A DNA stretch of 64,000 bases from an uncultured Bacilli bacterium. GTDB taxonomy: Bacteria; Bacillota_I; Bacilli_A; RF39; UBA660. The notes below the pieces were generated by a model. It made no database searches. It was not told the DNA's origin and saw nothing but the letters and a program-made list of their open reading frames with translations. The DNA lies in the NCBI GenBank assembly GCA_934182615.1, contig CAKPRO010000010.1, forward strand, positions 1 to 64,000. The letters run 5' to 3'. The translations under genes were made by a program, and so were the position numbers. Below are positions 1 to 7,545 of this stretch, piece by piece; the first letter of the stretch is position 1, and every line of letters starts with the position of its first letter.

Positions 1-124
1 ACTTCATAGTCTTTATCTATATTATTATTTTTATTTATACTTAAGTTAGATTTTAGATATAAAGTTGGTAATAAATACACCCCCCATTTTCTACAAACGA
101 ATGTATGTTACTGGTTAAGTTCAT
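1..124 (-). CDS. Possible 5' part of an unknown gene, frame broken at a G6 tract
   Basis: A strong ribosome binding site (AGGAGG, complement of 133-138) precedes an ATG at 122-124 on the minus strand. The ATG frame stays open for only 23 codons and stops at 53-55. It passes a run of six G (complement of 80-85). Shifting by -1 at that run opens a frame that continues to the window edge (peptide ...VYLLPTLYLKS...). So this is either a 23-residue peptide or a longer gene interrupted by a homopolymer error, frameshift or phase-variable tract. No family was recognised. It is cut by the window. Confidence 0.3.
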
Positions 125-248
125 ATTTATTACCTCCTATCTGTTGATTTGCAAATTATTTGGGATCTCAATTACAAATCAATTCTCTTACTTATGAATA
201 AATAATACCATAAGTTTAAATAAATTACAATAGTTTGAAGATATTTAT

Positions 249-2285
249 TTATTTATTATTCTTTAATAATCTTAGAGTGTTTAGAATACATAATACTGTT
301 ACTCCTACATCAGCAAAGACAGCCTCTAGCATTGTTGATACTCCTAGTAGAGTTAAGATTAGTACTAATAGTTTTATGCCTATAGCAAAGATTAGATTTT
401 GATTTATTATCTTTCCTGTTTTCTTAGATATGTTTATAGCAGTTATTATTTTATCTATGTTATCATTCATTATTACGATGTCTGATGCTTCGATAGCAGA
501 GTCTGTTCCTAGATGACCCATAGAAATACCTAGATCTGCTAGTTTTAGAACTGGGGCATCATTGATACCATCTCCAACAAAGGCTACGATGGTTCCTTCT
601 TTTTTGTTTGTGATTATTTTTTCTAAATAGTTATATTTATCATTTGGTAACATACTATAGTTTACATCTTCGATATTTAGTTCTTTTGATATTTCTTCAG
701 CTTTTTCTTTGGTATCTCCAGTAAACATATGAACTGTTATATTCATATCTTTTAATTTTTTTATTGTTTCTTTAGCAGTACTTTTTATTTCATCTTTTAT
801 TTCAATATCTGCAACTAGACTATTATTTATTGTTAGATATATATTACTACTTTCTTCTTTGATACCACAGTATTTAGGGTTTCCTATTTTTACTTTATCT
901 TTTTTATAAGTAAATTCTATTCCTTTTCCTGATACTTCTTTGAAATCTTTGATATCATTATGTGATACTTCTTTATTATATTTTTTTAATACTGATTTGG
1001 CAATAGGATGGTTTGAAAGCGATTCTCCTTTAGCAAAAATTTCCATTATTTTATCTTCAGTATATTCTTTGTTATGGATATTTATTTTTGATATATAGAA
1101 CTCTCCTGTTGTGATAGTTCCTGTTTTATCAAAAGCTATTTCTTTGATATTTTTGATACTATCTAGGTAATTACTTCCTTTTACTAGTATTCCTTCTCTA
1201 GATGATGCTCCAATACCTGAAAAATATGATAATGGTATTGATATGGCTATAGCACATGGACAAGATATTACTAGTATTGTTAATCCTTTATAGATACTTT
1301 CACTATATGTTAGATTTGTAAATAGTGGTAATAAGACTGCTGTTAGAATGGCGATTATAATTACTCCTAATGTATATTTAGATGAGTATTTGGATACTAC
1401 TTTTTCGGTTTTGGTTTTTCGTTCGGTAGCAGTTTCTACTAATTCTAATATTTTATTTACTGTTGAATCTTTATAGATTGATGTTACTTTTACTTCTAGT
1501 AGGCCTCCTTTATTTATACTTCCTGATAGGATATTATCACCAACTTTTACTGATATTGGAAGTGATTCTCCGGTTAGAGCACTTGTATCTAACATGGAAG
1601 AGCCTTTTACTATGGTTCCATCTAGTGGTACTCTTTCTCCTTCTTTGACTACGATTATATCTCCGACTTTTATTTCGGTTGTTGGAACTACTATTATTTT
1701 ATTTTTTTCTTTTAGATTTGATGTTTCTTCTTTGATATCCATAAGTTCGGCTACTGAGTTACGACTTTTATTTACAGCCATGCTTTCTAATACTTTTCCT
1801 AAATCATATAAGAATAGGACCATTAATCCTTCATGGGAATCTCCTAGAGCAAAAGCACCGAGAGCAGATATTGTTACTAGGAAGTTTTCATTTATTACTT
1901 TCTTTCTTAATTGTTTAATAGCGGTTAGTAATGTTTTATATATTAATATTATATAGGCTACTACTATTAAGATAGTACTTAAATAGTTTGGTAATTTTAA
2001 TACTATTCCAAGTAATCCTATTAATCCTCCTAGTACTATTCTATAGATATCTATATTTTTATTTTCTTTTATTTTATCTTCACTTAAAATAGCATCTGGT
2101 TCTATTTCACTTACTATTTTTTTTATATAAGTAAAAGCATCTTTTAAGTCTGTCTCCACAGTTACTGTTGATGAATTAAAATTAACGATTGCTTTTTTGA
2201 TATTTTTATCTTCATTTAATTTATTTTCAATGGTTTTAGCACAATTAGCACAGTCTAAATTTTTGATATTATATTTATATTTCAT
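249..2285 (-). CDS. cadA: Zinc/cadmium-exporting P1B-type ATPase
   Basis: Membrane pump that uses ATP to export divalent metals such as Zn2+ or Cd2+. The 678 residues show one N-terminal metal-binding domain with a CxxC pair (C12, C15), the A-domain TGES (about 238), the membrane CPC motif (342-344), the phosphorylation site DKTGT (D386) and the hinge GDGINDAP near 580. The last helix carries DVGVTVL...NTLRLL, typical of the CadA/ZntA branch rather than copper pumps. The start overlaps the end of the upstream ArsR-type repressor gene by 11 bases, so the two form one operon, presumably derepressed by metal. CadA and ZntA cannot be separated by eye. Confidence 0.9.
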   Translation of the reverse strand: MKYKYNIKNLDCANCAKTIENKLNEDKNIKKAIVNFNSSTVTVETDLKDAFTYIKKIVSEIEPDAILSEDKIKENKNIDIYRIVLGGLIGLLGIVLKLPNYLSTILIVVAYIILIYKTLLTAIKQLRKKVINENFLVTISALGAFALGDSHEGLMVLFLYDLGKVLESMAVNKSRNSVAELMDIKEETSNLKEKNKIIVVPTTEIKVGDIIVVKEGERVPLDGTIVKGSSMLDTSALTGESLPISVKVGDNILSGSINKGGLLEVKVTSIYKDSTVNKILELVETATERKTKTEKVVSKYSSKYTLGVIIIAILTAVLLPLFTNLTYSESIYKGLTILVISCPCAIAISIPLSYFSGIGASSREGILVKGSNYLDSIKNIKEIAFDKTGTITTGEFYISKINIHNKEYTEDKIMEIFAKGESLSNHPIAKSVLKKYNKEVSHNDIKDFKEVSGKGIEFTYKKDKVKIGNPKYCGIKEESSNIYLTINNSLVADIEIKDEIKSTAKETIKKLKDMNITVHMFTGDTKEKAEEISKELNIEDVNYSMLPNDKYNYLEKIITNKKEGTIVAFVGDGINDAPVLKLADLGISMGHLGTDSAIEASDIVIMNDNIDKIITAINISKKTGKIINQNLIFAIGIKLLVLILTLLGVSTMLEAVFADVGVTVLCILNTLRLLKNNK

Positions 2286-2601
2286 TTATATGTTCCTTTC
2301 CAATATTAAATAGTTTTTTCACATGGTCATCACTTAGTTCGTAGTAGACTGTTTTTCCTATTTTGGTATATTTTACTAATTTTGCTGATTTTAGTATTCT
2401 TAGTTGATGTGAAATGGCGGACTGTGTTCCTCCTACTAGTGTTGCTATATCGCTAACACATAATTTATTTTCTAATAAGACATTTATTATTTTTACTCTT
2501 GTTGAATCTGCAAATACTTTGAATAATTCTGCTATATCAATAATTGTATCTTCTTCAAGTAATTCTTTTTGTATTTTATTTATATCTACATTATCTATCA
2601 T
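2275..2601 (-). CDS. ArsR/SmtB-family metal-sensing repressor
   Basis: Winged-helix repressor of the metal pump operon. I chose the ATG at 2601 (108 residues) because AAGGAG lies just upstream; a longer 126-residue frame would start inside the operator. The DNA-binding region is SDIATLVGGTQSAISHQLRIL. The last helix has DDH and, 11 residues after that His, a second His, matching three of the four ligands of the CzrA-type alpha-5 zinc site; the fourth position is Glu. The alpha-3 motif reads LCVSD, keeping only one of the two cysteines of CadC. A zinc sensor is therefore more likely than a cadmium/lead sensor. It overlaps cadA by 11 bases. Confidence 0.88.
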   Translation of the reverse strand: MIDNVDINKIQKELLEEDTIIDIAELFKVFADSTRVKIINVLLENKLCVSDIATLVGGTQSAISHQLRILKSAKLVKYTKIGKTVYYELSDDHVKKLFNIGKEHINEI

Positions 2602-2618
2602 ATTATTTCTCCTTATTA

Positions 2619-2640
2619 TATATGAACATATATTCATATA
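2619..2640. promoter_or_regulatory. Operator palindrome of the ArsR-type repressor
   Basis: A near-perfect 22-base inverted repeat with 8-base arms TATATGAA and TTCATATA sits 18 bases upstream of the repressor ATG. It matches the ATATGAAC...TTCATAT type of SmtB/CzrA operators. Its position over the leader/promoter implies autoregulation of the repressor-pump operon. Confidence 0.75.
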
Positions 2641-2762
2641 TTTAAATAATATCACTGTTACTAAAAGATGTCAATATGTTTATATTATTTTTTATCAACT
2701 ATATTTATTATATATAAGTTAATTATTATGTACTGTGATTATTCTAAGAAGAAACAATTTTA

Positions 2763-2838
2763 GTTTTGAGATGACAAGCTCAAAACTTTTTTCTAATGAC
2801 CTTAGGCATTAGAAAACGGCGAACAACATAGTGTGAGA
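2763..2838 (+). repeat. Tandem-hairpin repeat, copy A
   Basis: Two hairpins and a conserved tail between vanY and the ArsR gene. Hairpin 1 (2763-2786) has an 8-bp stem and loop ATGACAAG, followed by a T run. Hairpin 2 (2792-2813) has stem TCTAATG/CATTAGA and loop ACCTTAGG. The tail GAACAACATAGTGTGAGA (2821-2838) recurs in copies B, C and D. Hairpin 1 could also act as a terminator on the plus strand. Confidence 0.7.
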
Positions 2839-2855
2839 CGATACTGAAAAAGAAT

Positions 2856-3413
2856 CTATTTAATAGACTCTTTATCTTTATATTCTTCTAGTGTTAGGTT
2901 ATTGTTATAGATATTACTAGCTATATTTCCTACATATCTTAAATGCCATGGTTCATAACTATATTTGGTTATATCTTCTTTTCCTTCGGGATATCTTATG
3001 ATAAAACCATATCTATGACTATTTTGATGTATCCATTTAGTTTCTATTTTATCTTCAACATCATGTTCTATATAACATTTTCCATCTTTATATATACAAA
3101 AATCTAAAGCTAATCCTGTTTGATGTTCACTCTTACCAGGAGATGCTATTCTTGTTATGGCATAGGTAAATCCTTTTTCTTCTAGTAATTTATTATATAT
3201 TTTTTCTTGATAATCATAGTCTCGATAACCACTTACTATATCAATATGATATCCATATCTTAAGGCTTCTCTTTTTAGTTCTTGAAATGCTTCTAGGGCT
3301 TTATTATCTAGTAATATGTTTTCTTTATATTCACTATGAGCATTTTCTAATGTATTTGGTATATATGCTCTTGGCAGGGGATTATCTTTATTTACTAAAA
3401 TACTATAATCCAT
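2856..3413 (-). CDS. VanY-type D-alanyl-D-alanine carboxypeptidase (M15B)
   Basis: Zinc peptidase that trims the terminal D-Ala from peptidoglycan stem peptides. The 185 residues carry the family signatures SGYRDYDYQ, SEHQTGLALDF (metal His and Asp) and EPWHLRY (third metal ligand). An AGGAGG site six bases before the ATG fixes the start. No signal peptide or membrane segment is visible at the N-terminus, which is unusual for an enzyme whose substrate is outside the membrane. Export by an unrecognised route or a cytoplasmic role in precursor or muropeptide turnover are both possible. The neighbour at 3459 is separated by a terminator. Confidence 0.85.
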   Translation of the reverse strand: MDYSILVNKDNPLPRAYIPNTLENAHSEYKENILLDNKALEAFQELKREALRYGYHIDIVSGYRDYDYQEKIYNKLLEEKGFTYAITRIASPGKSEHQTGLALDFCIYKDGKCYIEHDVEDKIETKWIHQNSHRYGFIIRYPEGKEDITKYSYEPWHLRYVGNIASNIYNNNLTLEEYKDKESIK

Positions 3414-3441
3414 AGATACCTCCTACTGTATTATATGTTAT

Positions 3442-3464
3442 AAAAAAAGAAATAGATACTATTT
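3442..3464 (-). terminator. Rho-independent terminator
   Basis: On the minus strand a 6-bp AAATAG/CTATTT hairpin with a 3-base loop is followed by seven T. It overlaps the stop codon of the coiled-coil protein gene at 3459. Confidence 0.6.
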
Positions 3465-3776
3465 TAATTTATCTATATCTTTCTTTACTTTATTTATTTT
3501 GGTATTTAGAGTAGTTATTTTATCTTCTAAGTCTTGTTTTTGTTTTTCCAGATTTTGATTATTTTCTTTGATTAATTCATAATTTTCTTTAATGTTTTTT
3601 AGATCTTCTATCTCTTCAGTTAATTCTTGATGTTCTTTTAGGTAGTTATTTAATTCTTTATTTTTGTTACTTAAATTTATTTTTTGATATAGGGTATATA
3701 CTAGAAGACTAAATATTATTAGGGTTATAATTATGATGATAGGTGGTAATATTTTGTTTACTTTTTTCTTTCTCAT
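3459..3776 (-). CDS. Membrane-anchored coiled-coil protein
   Basis: I do not recognise a named family. The 105 residues have a short basic N-terminus, one hydrophobic segment (about 9-29) and then a long Lys/Glu/Asn-rich heptad region predicted to be a coiled coil to the C-terminus. The layout resembles small divisome or envelope scaffold proteins such as FtsL/DivIC, but there is no sequence evidence for that. The start overlaps the stop of the upstream C39-like peptidase gene by one base, and both proteins have a membrane segment followed by a coiled coil, so they probably work together at the cell surface. Confidence 0.7.
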   Translation of the reverse strand: MRKKKVNKILPPIIIIITLIIFSLLVYTLYQKINLSNKNKELNNYLKEHQELTEEIEDLKNIKENYELIKENNQNLEKQKQDLEDKITTLNTKINKVKKDIDKLK

Positions 3777-4729
3777 TAGTAATATAACGCCTTCTTTCCA
3801 TAATAGTTATATCTTTCTTTGAAGATACTTTTTGATTGGTATTTGGCTTTACCATTTATTGGGTCTGATATTATGACTTTATCTTCGGTATAGCCTATTA
3901 TTACTACAGCATGCTCATTGGCCTTCCAGTAAATTGTTTCTCCTGTTGGTTCATATATCCAAGACTGTGATATATATGGGACTACTAGTGACATGGAGGT
4001 CCACACCATAACTGGTTTGCCGGTTTTTACTACTTCTAGTATTTTTTCAAAACTGGTTCCTGTTGCTATTTTGATACCACTTTTATATTGGTTAGCAACA
4101 TTAGCAATTGGTTTTTCATATACTCCATATCCATTTAAACTATATGGGTTACCTATAAACTCTACTTCAGGATTGCCTCCATATAGTTTACCATCTTTGG
4201 TTATAGGAACACTTCCCTTTGGTAATTTGTTTATGATATCATCTGGTGTTACTGCTACTCCATAGTAATTTAGAAGAATGGTTATGGCTACTGACTCACA
4301 ACCGGTTGGGTAGTTAGGATACTGATTGATAAAGGGTACATTTGAAATATAGAAACTATTTTTTTCAGCATTTTCTTTGACTAGCTTATAGTATTCTTTT
4401 TGAAGACTTGATAGTTTATCTTCTAAATCTATGATGGTATTTTCTAGTGATGTTATATTGTCTTCAAGATCTTTTGAGATTGTTTTTTGACTAGTCATTA
4501 TTTCTTCTATATCTTCATCACTGAAGGTAGAGACTGCGAGTAAATTGGATACTGAGGTATTTAAGTCTTCTTTTTCTTCTTTTAAAGTACTTATATTTTT
4601 CTTATCTTTTAGGTCTTCTTGTAATATCTTATTTGATGCTTTTAGTGATGCTATATCGTTATTTAGTATTAGTATTTCTGATATCATTAATAGTAATACT
4701 ATGGTAAAACCTAGTAGTGTTTTTTTCAT
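3776..4729 (-). CDS. Membrane-anchored C39-like cysteine peptidase
   Basis: Predicted surface cysteine peptidase. The 317 residues begin with a membrane segment (about 4-22), then a coiled coil (about 30-125), then a papain-like peptidase_C39_2 domain. The likely catalytic residues are Cys in YPTGCESVA, His in NEHAVVIIGY and Asp in IISDPING. This type differs from the N-terminal peptidase domains of bacteriocin exporters and has no transporter part. Translation is coupled to the downstream coiled-coil gene through a one-base overlap. The substrate is unknown. Confidence 0.8.
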   Translation of the reverse strand: MKKTLLGFTIVLLLMISEILILNNDIASLKASNKILQEDLKDKKNISTLKEEKEDLNTSVSNLLAVSTFSDEDIEEIMTSQKTISKDLEDNITSLENTIIDLEDKLSSLQKEYYKLVKENAEKNSFYISNVPFINQYPNYPTGCESVAITILLNYYGVAVTPDDIINKLPKGSVPITKDGKLYGGNPEVEFIGNPYSLNGYGVYEKPIANVANQYKSGIKIATGTSFEKILEVVKTGKPVMVWTSMSLVVPYISQSWIYEPTGETIYWKANEHAVVIIGYTEDKVIISDPINGKAKYQSKSIFKERYNYYGKKALYY

Positions 4730-4749
4730 AACTACTCCTCTTTTCTTTT

Positions 4750-6831
4750 TTATAATTTGGTTATGTTTGGATGGCCTTTCATTAGTTTTCTTATACCAAA
4801 TGGATGTGGAAAGGCTACGGTTATGATGGATTTATCAACACTTATTACTATTCCTTCACCAAACTCGGTATGAGAGATATGTTCTCCTACTTCGTAAGTG
4901 GCATTTTTGTCGACAGTCTTTCTTACTTTAGTTATTATTTTTTCTAGTTTTTTTGGTCTTTCTTTATCGATATATTCTTTATCTATTTCATCAATAAATC
5001 TACTAGGTTGATTTCTCATTGGATTACCAAATAACATTCTGGTATCTGCTGATGTTATATATAATTCTTTTTTGGCTCTTGTTATAGCGACATAACATAG
5101 TCTTCTTTCTTCTTCAATAGCGGAATTACTTCCATCATTAATAGCATTATAGTGAGGGAATATTCCTTCTTCCATACCAACAATGAAGACATAATCAAAT
5201 TCTAGTCCTTTAACAGAATGGACTGTCATTAGGCTTACTCTATTTGAACTATCTTGGTGTTCAGACATGTCACTTACTAATGAGATTTCATCTAGGAAGT
5301 CTCCAAGGGATGCTGTTCCGTATTCTTCTTCATAACTTTTGGTTACGCCTTTGAACTCGTTTAAGTTCTCTAGCCTTATTTCATCTTCGAGTAATTTGGA
5401 TGTTGATAGTTCTTTTTTGATGCCTGTTTTTTCTAAAATTTCATCTATTAATTCAGTTAGTGATAATGATTCACTAGCTTTGGTTAGGTCTTCGATTAGG
5501 TTTTTGAACTCTAGTTCTTTTCCTTTACTTATTGTTTCATATAGAGATAATTCTCTAGTTGTTGCTTCTTCAGTTAGAGTCTCAATTGTTTTATCTCCGA
5601 TTCCTCTTCTTGGAGTATTTATTACTCTAAGCAAACTTACATCATCTTTATGATTATTTATTAATCTTAAGTAACATAATAGGTCTTTTATTTCTTTTCG
5701 GTTATAGAAGTAGAAACTTCCTACGACTCTATATTTGATATTTTTCTTTAGCATTTCTTCTTCGATAACACGAGACTGGGCATTAGTACGATATAATACA
5801 GCGATATCTTCTTCGTTTACACCTTCACTTAGTAGTCTTTTTATTTCGGTTCCGACGAATGATGCTTCTTCTTTTTCATTTGCTACTTCTTTATATTTTA
5901 TTTTATTACCAACAGCATTATTACTCCATAGGTTTTTATCTTTTCTTTCATGGTTATTTTTGATTACGCTATTAGCGGCATTTAAGATTGTTTTGGTTGA
6001 ACGATAGTTTTCTTCAAGTAGGATTGTTTTAGCCTCAGGATAATCTTTTTCGAAGTTTAGGATATTCTTGTAGTTGGCTCCTCTAAAGGCATATATTGCT
6101 TGATCATTATCTCCTACTACGAAGATATTTCGATACTTTGCTGATAGTAATTTACTAAAGGTATATTGGGCTTCATTGGTATCTTGATACTCATCTATTA
6201 GGATGTATTTATATCTATCTTGATATTCTTCTAATACACGAGGATAGTTTCTGAATAGTTTTATTGGTAGTATTAGTAAGTCATCAAAATCTACGGAATT
6301 ACCATTTTTTAGTTTTTGCTGATATTCTTTATATACTTCGACTACTTTGTGATCAAACTCTACTTTAGCAAATGAATCTATACTCATCATTTCATTTTTA
6401 GCAGAACTTATTTTATTTTTTATTTCTCTTGGGTTATATCTATCTTTAGACATATTTTTATCTTTTAATATTTTCTTTATGATTGTTAGGACATCATCGC
6501 TATCTATAATAGTAAAGTTTTTTTCATAGCCTAACATACTATAGTTTTCTTTTAATATTTTTAGGCCTAAGGAATGGAATGTTGATATTTGAATATTATA
6601 GGCTTCTTTTCCTATTAATCTTACTACTCTATCTTTCATTTCTTTAGCGGCTTTATTAGTAAATGTTATAGCTAATATGTTATATGGACTTATACCATTT
6701 TCGATTAGATTTGCTATTCTATTTGTTAATACTTTGGTTTTTCCTGAACCTGCTCCCGCTAAAACAAGCATTGGTCCATCTATATGATTAACGGCTTTTT
6801 GTTGTTCTTTATTTAATTCTTGTATTTGCAT
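4750..6831 (-). CDS. pcrA: ATP-dependent DNA helicase PcrA/UvrD
   Basis: Superfamily 1A 3'-5' helicase for DNA repair and for clearing RecA or polymerases. The 693 residues contain Walker A GAGSGKT (about 26-32), the motif II region IDEYQDTNE, motif III GDNDQAIYAFRGA, and motifs V-VI ending in VAITRAKK. The C-terminal tail has VGEHISHTEFGEG, the Tudor-like domain of PcrA that binds RNA polymerase. Length is close to Bacillus PcrA. It is transcribed alone or with the peptidase genes 20 bases downstream; an extended -10 promoter lies 27 bases before the ATG. The usual partner ligA is not adjacent. Confidence 0.95.
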   Translation of the reverse strand: MQIQELNKEQQKAVNHIDGPMLVLAGAGSGKTKVLTNRIANLIENGISPYNILAITFTNKAAKEMKDRVVRLIGKEAYNIQISTFHSLGLKILKENYSMLGYEKNFTIIDSDDVLTIIKKILKDKNMSKDRYNPREIKNKISSAKNEMMSIDSFAKVEFDHKVVEVYKEYQQKLKNGNSVDFDDLLILPIKLFRNYPRVLEEYQDRYKYILIDEYQDTNEAQYTFSKLLSAKYRNIFVVGDNDQAIYAFRGANYKNILNFEKDYPEAKTILLEENYRSTKTILNAANSVIKNNHERKDKNLWSNNAVGNKIKYKEVANEKEEASFVGTEIKRLLSEGVNEEDIAVLYRTNAQSRVIEEEMLKKNIKYRVVGSFYFYNRKEIKDLLCYLRLINNHKDDVSLLRVINTPRRGIGDKTIETLTEEATTRELSLYETISKGKELEFKNLIEDLTKASESLSLTELIDEILEKTGIKKELSTSKLLEDEIRLENLNEFKGVTKSYEEEYGTASLGDFLDEISLVSDMSEHQDSSNRVSLMTVHSVKGLEFDYVFIVGMEEGIFPHYNAINDGSNSAIEEERRLCYVAITRAKKELYITSADTRMLFGNPMRNQPSRFIDEIDKEYIDKERPKKLEKIITKVRKTVDKNATYEVGEHISHTEFGEGIVISVDKSIITVAFPHPFGIRKLMKGHPNITKL

Positions 6832-6857
6832 CTTGTTACCTCACTTTTCTCTATTTC

Positions 6858-6866
6858 ATTGTATCA
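6858..6866 (-). promoter_or_regulatory. Extended -10 promoter of pcrA
   Basis: The minus strand reads TGATACAAT (TG-N plus TACAAT), 27 bases upstream of the pcrA ATG, with a short leader containing the ribosome binding site. The same extended -10 recurs before many genes in this window. Confidence 0.55.
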
Positions 6867-6916
6867 TATTTTAGAGATATTATAAAGGGTAAGATATTTA
6901 TTTTGTTATTTTTTGT

Positions 6917-6978
6917 CACTTTAAGTCTTGAGTCTTAAAGTGCTATTTAAAGCCAATATTTTTATTGTCTTTAAATAG
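6917..6978 (-). repeat. Tandem-hairpin repeat, copy G
   Basis: Two adjacent perfect stems: 6917-6942 (9 bp, 8-base loop) and 6943-6978 (10 bp). Read on the minus strand, the second has the family top GAC...GGC with an added inner stem AATA/TATT. An ATATGGCTGATAT motif at the entry side is nearly repeated in copy H. It lies upstream of pcrA and its promoter. Confidence 0.6.
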
Positions 6979-7031
6979 GATATCAGCCATATTTATTATA
7001 GAGTAGTTATGGTTATATAATTTTTATTGGT

Positions 7032-7060
7032 TTGACAAAAGTATATATTTATGCTATTAT
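7032..7060 (+). promoter_or_regulatory. Consensus promoter of the antitoxin RNA
   Basis: TTGACA at 7032-7037, a 17-base spacer and TATTAT at 7055-7060. It is one of the best sigma-A-type promoters in the window, yet no protein-coding gene follows on this strand, which implies an untranslated RNA starting near 7067. Confidence 0.75.
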
Positions 7061-7066
7061 TAGTAT

Positions 7067-7182
7067 GTAAGCAAGGAAACTTGCATAAAATAAAAATAGG
7101 AAATATTCAATAGTCACAATTGAGTGTTGCCAATAATTTGGTTTCACCTGACTTAAAGCATTAAGTTAGGTGATTTTCTTTT
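7067..7182 (+). ncRNA. Probable antisense antitoxin RNA of a type I system
   Basis: Predicted small RNA of about 115 bases running from the strong promoter at 7032 to an intrinsic terminator (stem CACCTGACTTA/TAAGTTAGGTG, 7146-7172, then a T-rich tail to 7182). It begins with a GCAAG/CTTGC hairpin closed by a GAAA loop. No ORF with a ribosome binding site is present. It faces a 27-residue hydrophobic peptide gene and its 3' end reaches that gene's stop codon. The toxin message would pair with the whole RNA if it is transcribed past its stop, as in the Bacillus txpA/RatA and bsrG/SR4 arrangements. Expression is inferred, not shown. Confidence 0.6.
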
Positions 7183-7265
7183 TAATTAAATGTTTTAAAT
7201 AACAATATAATCAAAAGGAAGATTGTCATAGTTTGAAAGAAAATTAAAAAATCTTTCTTGCTCAT
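7182..7265 (-). CDS. Small hydrophobic peptide, probable type I toxin
   Basis: A 27-residue peptide: short polar start MSKKDF, a hydrophobic helix of about 18 residues (IFFQTMTIFLLIILLF) and a short tail KTFN. The ribosome binding site is excellent (AAGGAAGGGAGG, 7-12 bases before the ATG) and a TATAAT box lies 68 bases upstream of the ATG. Size and layout match the holin-like/TxpA/BsrG group of type I toxins, which insert in the membrane. The convergent strong promoter and terminator on the other strand supply the expected antisense RNA. The nearby holin/amidase pair raises the alternative that this belongs to a lysis module. Confidence 0.65.
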   Translation of the reverse strand: MSKKDFLIFFQTMTIFLLIILLFKTFN

Positions 7266-7332
7266 AATATCGCCTCCCTTCCTTAATAGAAGTTCGGCAA
7301 GCACCCAACTTATTTGAATATCTCCTAATACA

Positions 7333-7362
7333 ATTATAACATTTTTTATATCTTAAAAACAA
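7333..7362 (-). promoter_or_regulatory. Promoter of the toxin gene
   Basis: On the minus strand TTGTTT (complement of 7357-7362), an 18-base spacer and TATAAT (complement of 7333-7338). The leader of about 60 bases ends in the strong ribosome binding site of the 27-residue peptide. Confidence 0.6.
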
Positions 7363-7429
7363 GCGAACACCTTAATATTTATGGTGTTTTCTTTAATATT
7401 TACTATAACTTTACAAACAATGTAAATAA

Positions 7430-7510
7430 TTCATAGACTTCTACTGATGGCTATGAATTACTATAGAAAGACATTAGGCTTTCTATAGCAGTGAACAACG
7501 AAGTGTGAAC
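7430..7510 (+). repeat. Tandem-hairpin repeat, copy B
   Basis: Hairpin 1 (7430-7457) has stem TTCATAG/CTATGAA; hairpin 2 (7461-7488) has a 10-bp stem CTATAGAAAG/CTTTCTATAG with loop ACATTAGG. The tail GTGAACAACGAAGTGTGAAC (7491-7510) is shared with copies A, C and D. It sits between the toxin promoter and the amidase terminator. Confidence 0.7.
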
Positions 7511-7513
7511 TTT

Positions 7514-7545
7514 AAAAAAGAAGGATTTATTTTTTCCTTCTTTTA
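7514..7545. terminator. Bidirectional terminator after the amidase gene
   Basis: Stem AAGAAGGA/TCCTTCTT flanked by an A run on one side and a T run on the other; it overlaps the amidase stop codon. Confidence 0.6.

Noticed and set aside
249..2285. Several plus-strand frames of 60-120 codons inside cadA and other minus-strand genes
   Set aside because: They lie wholly inside strongly conserved genes, lack ribosome binding sites and have low-complexity Leu/Ser/Phe-rich products typical of antisense shadows.
7146..7182. Terminator shared by the toxin message on the minus strand
   Set aside because: On the minus strand the hairpin is followed by AAACC, not a T run, so it ends only the plus-strand RNA.
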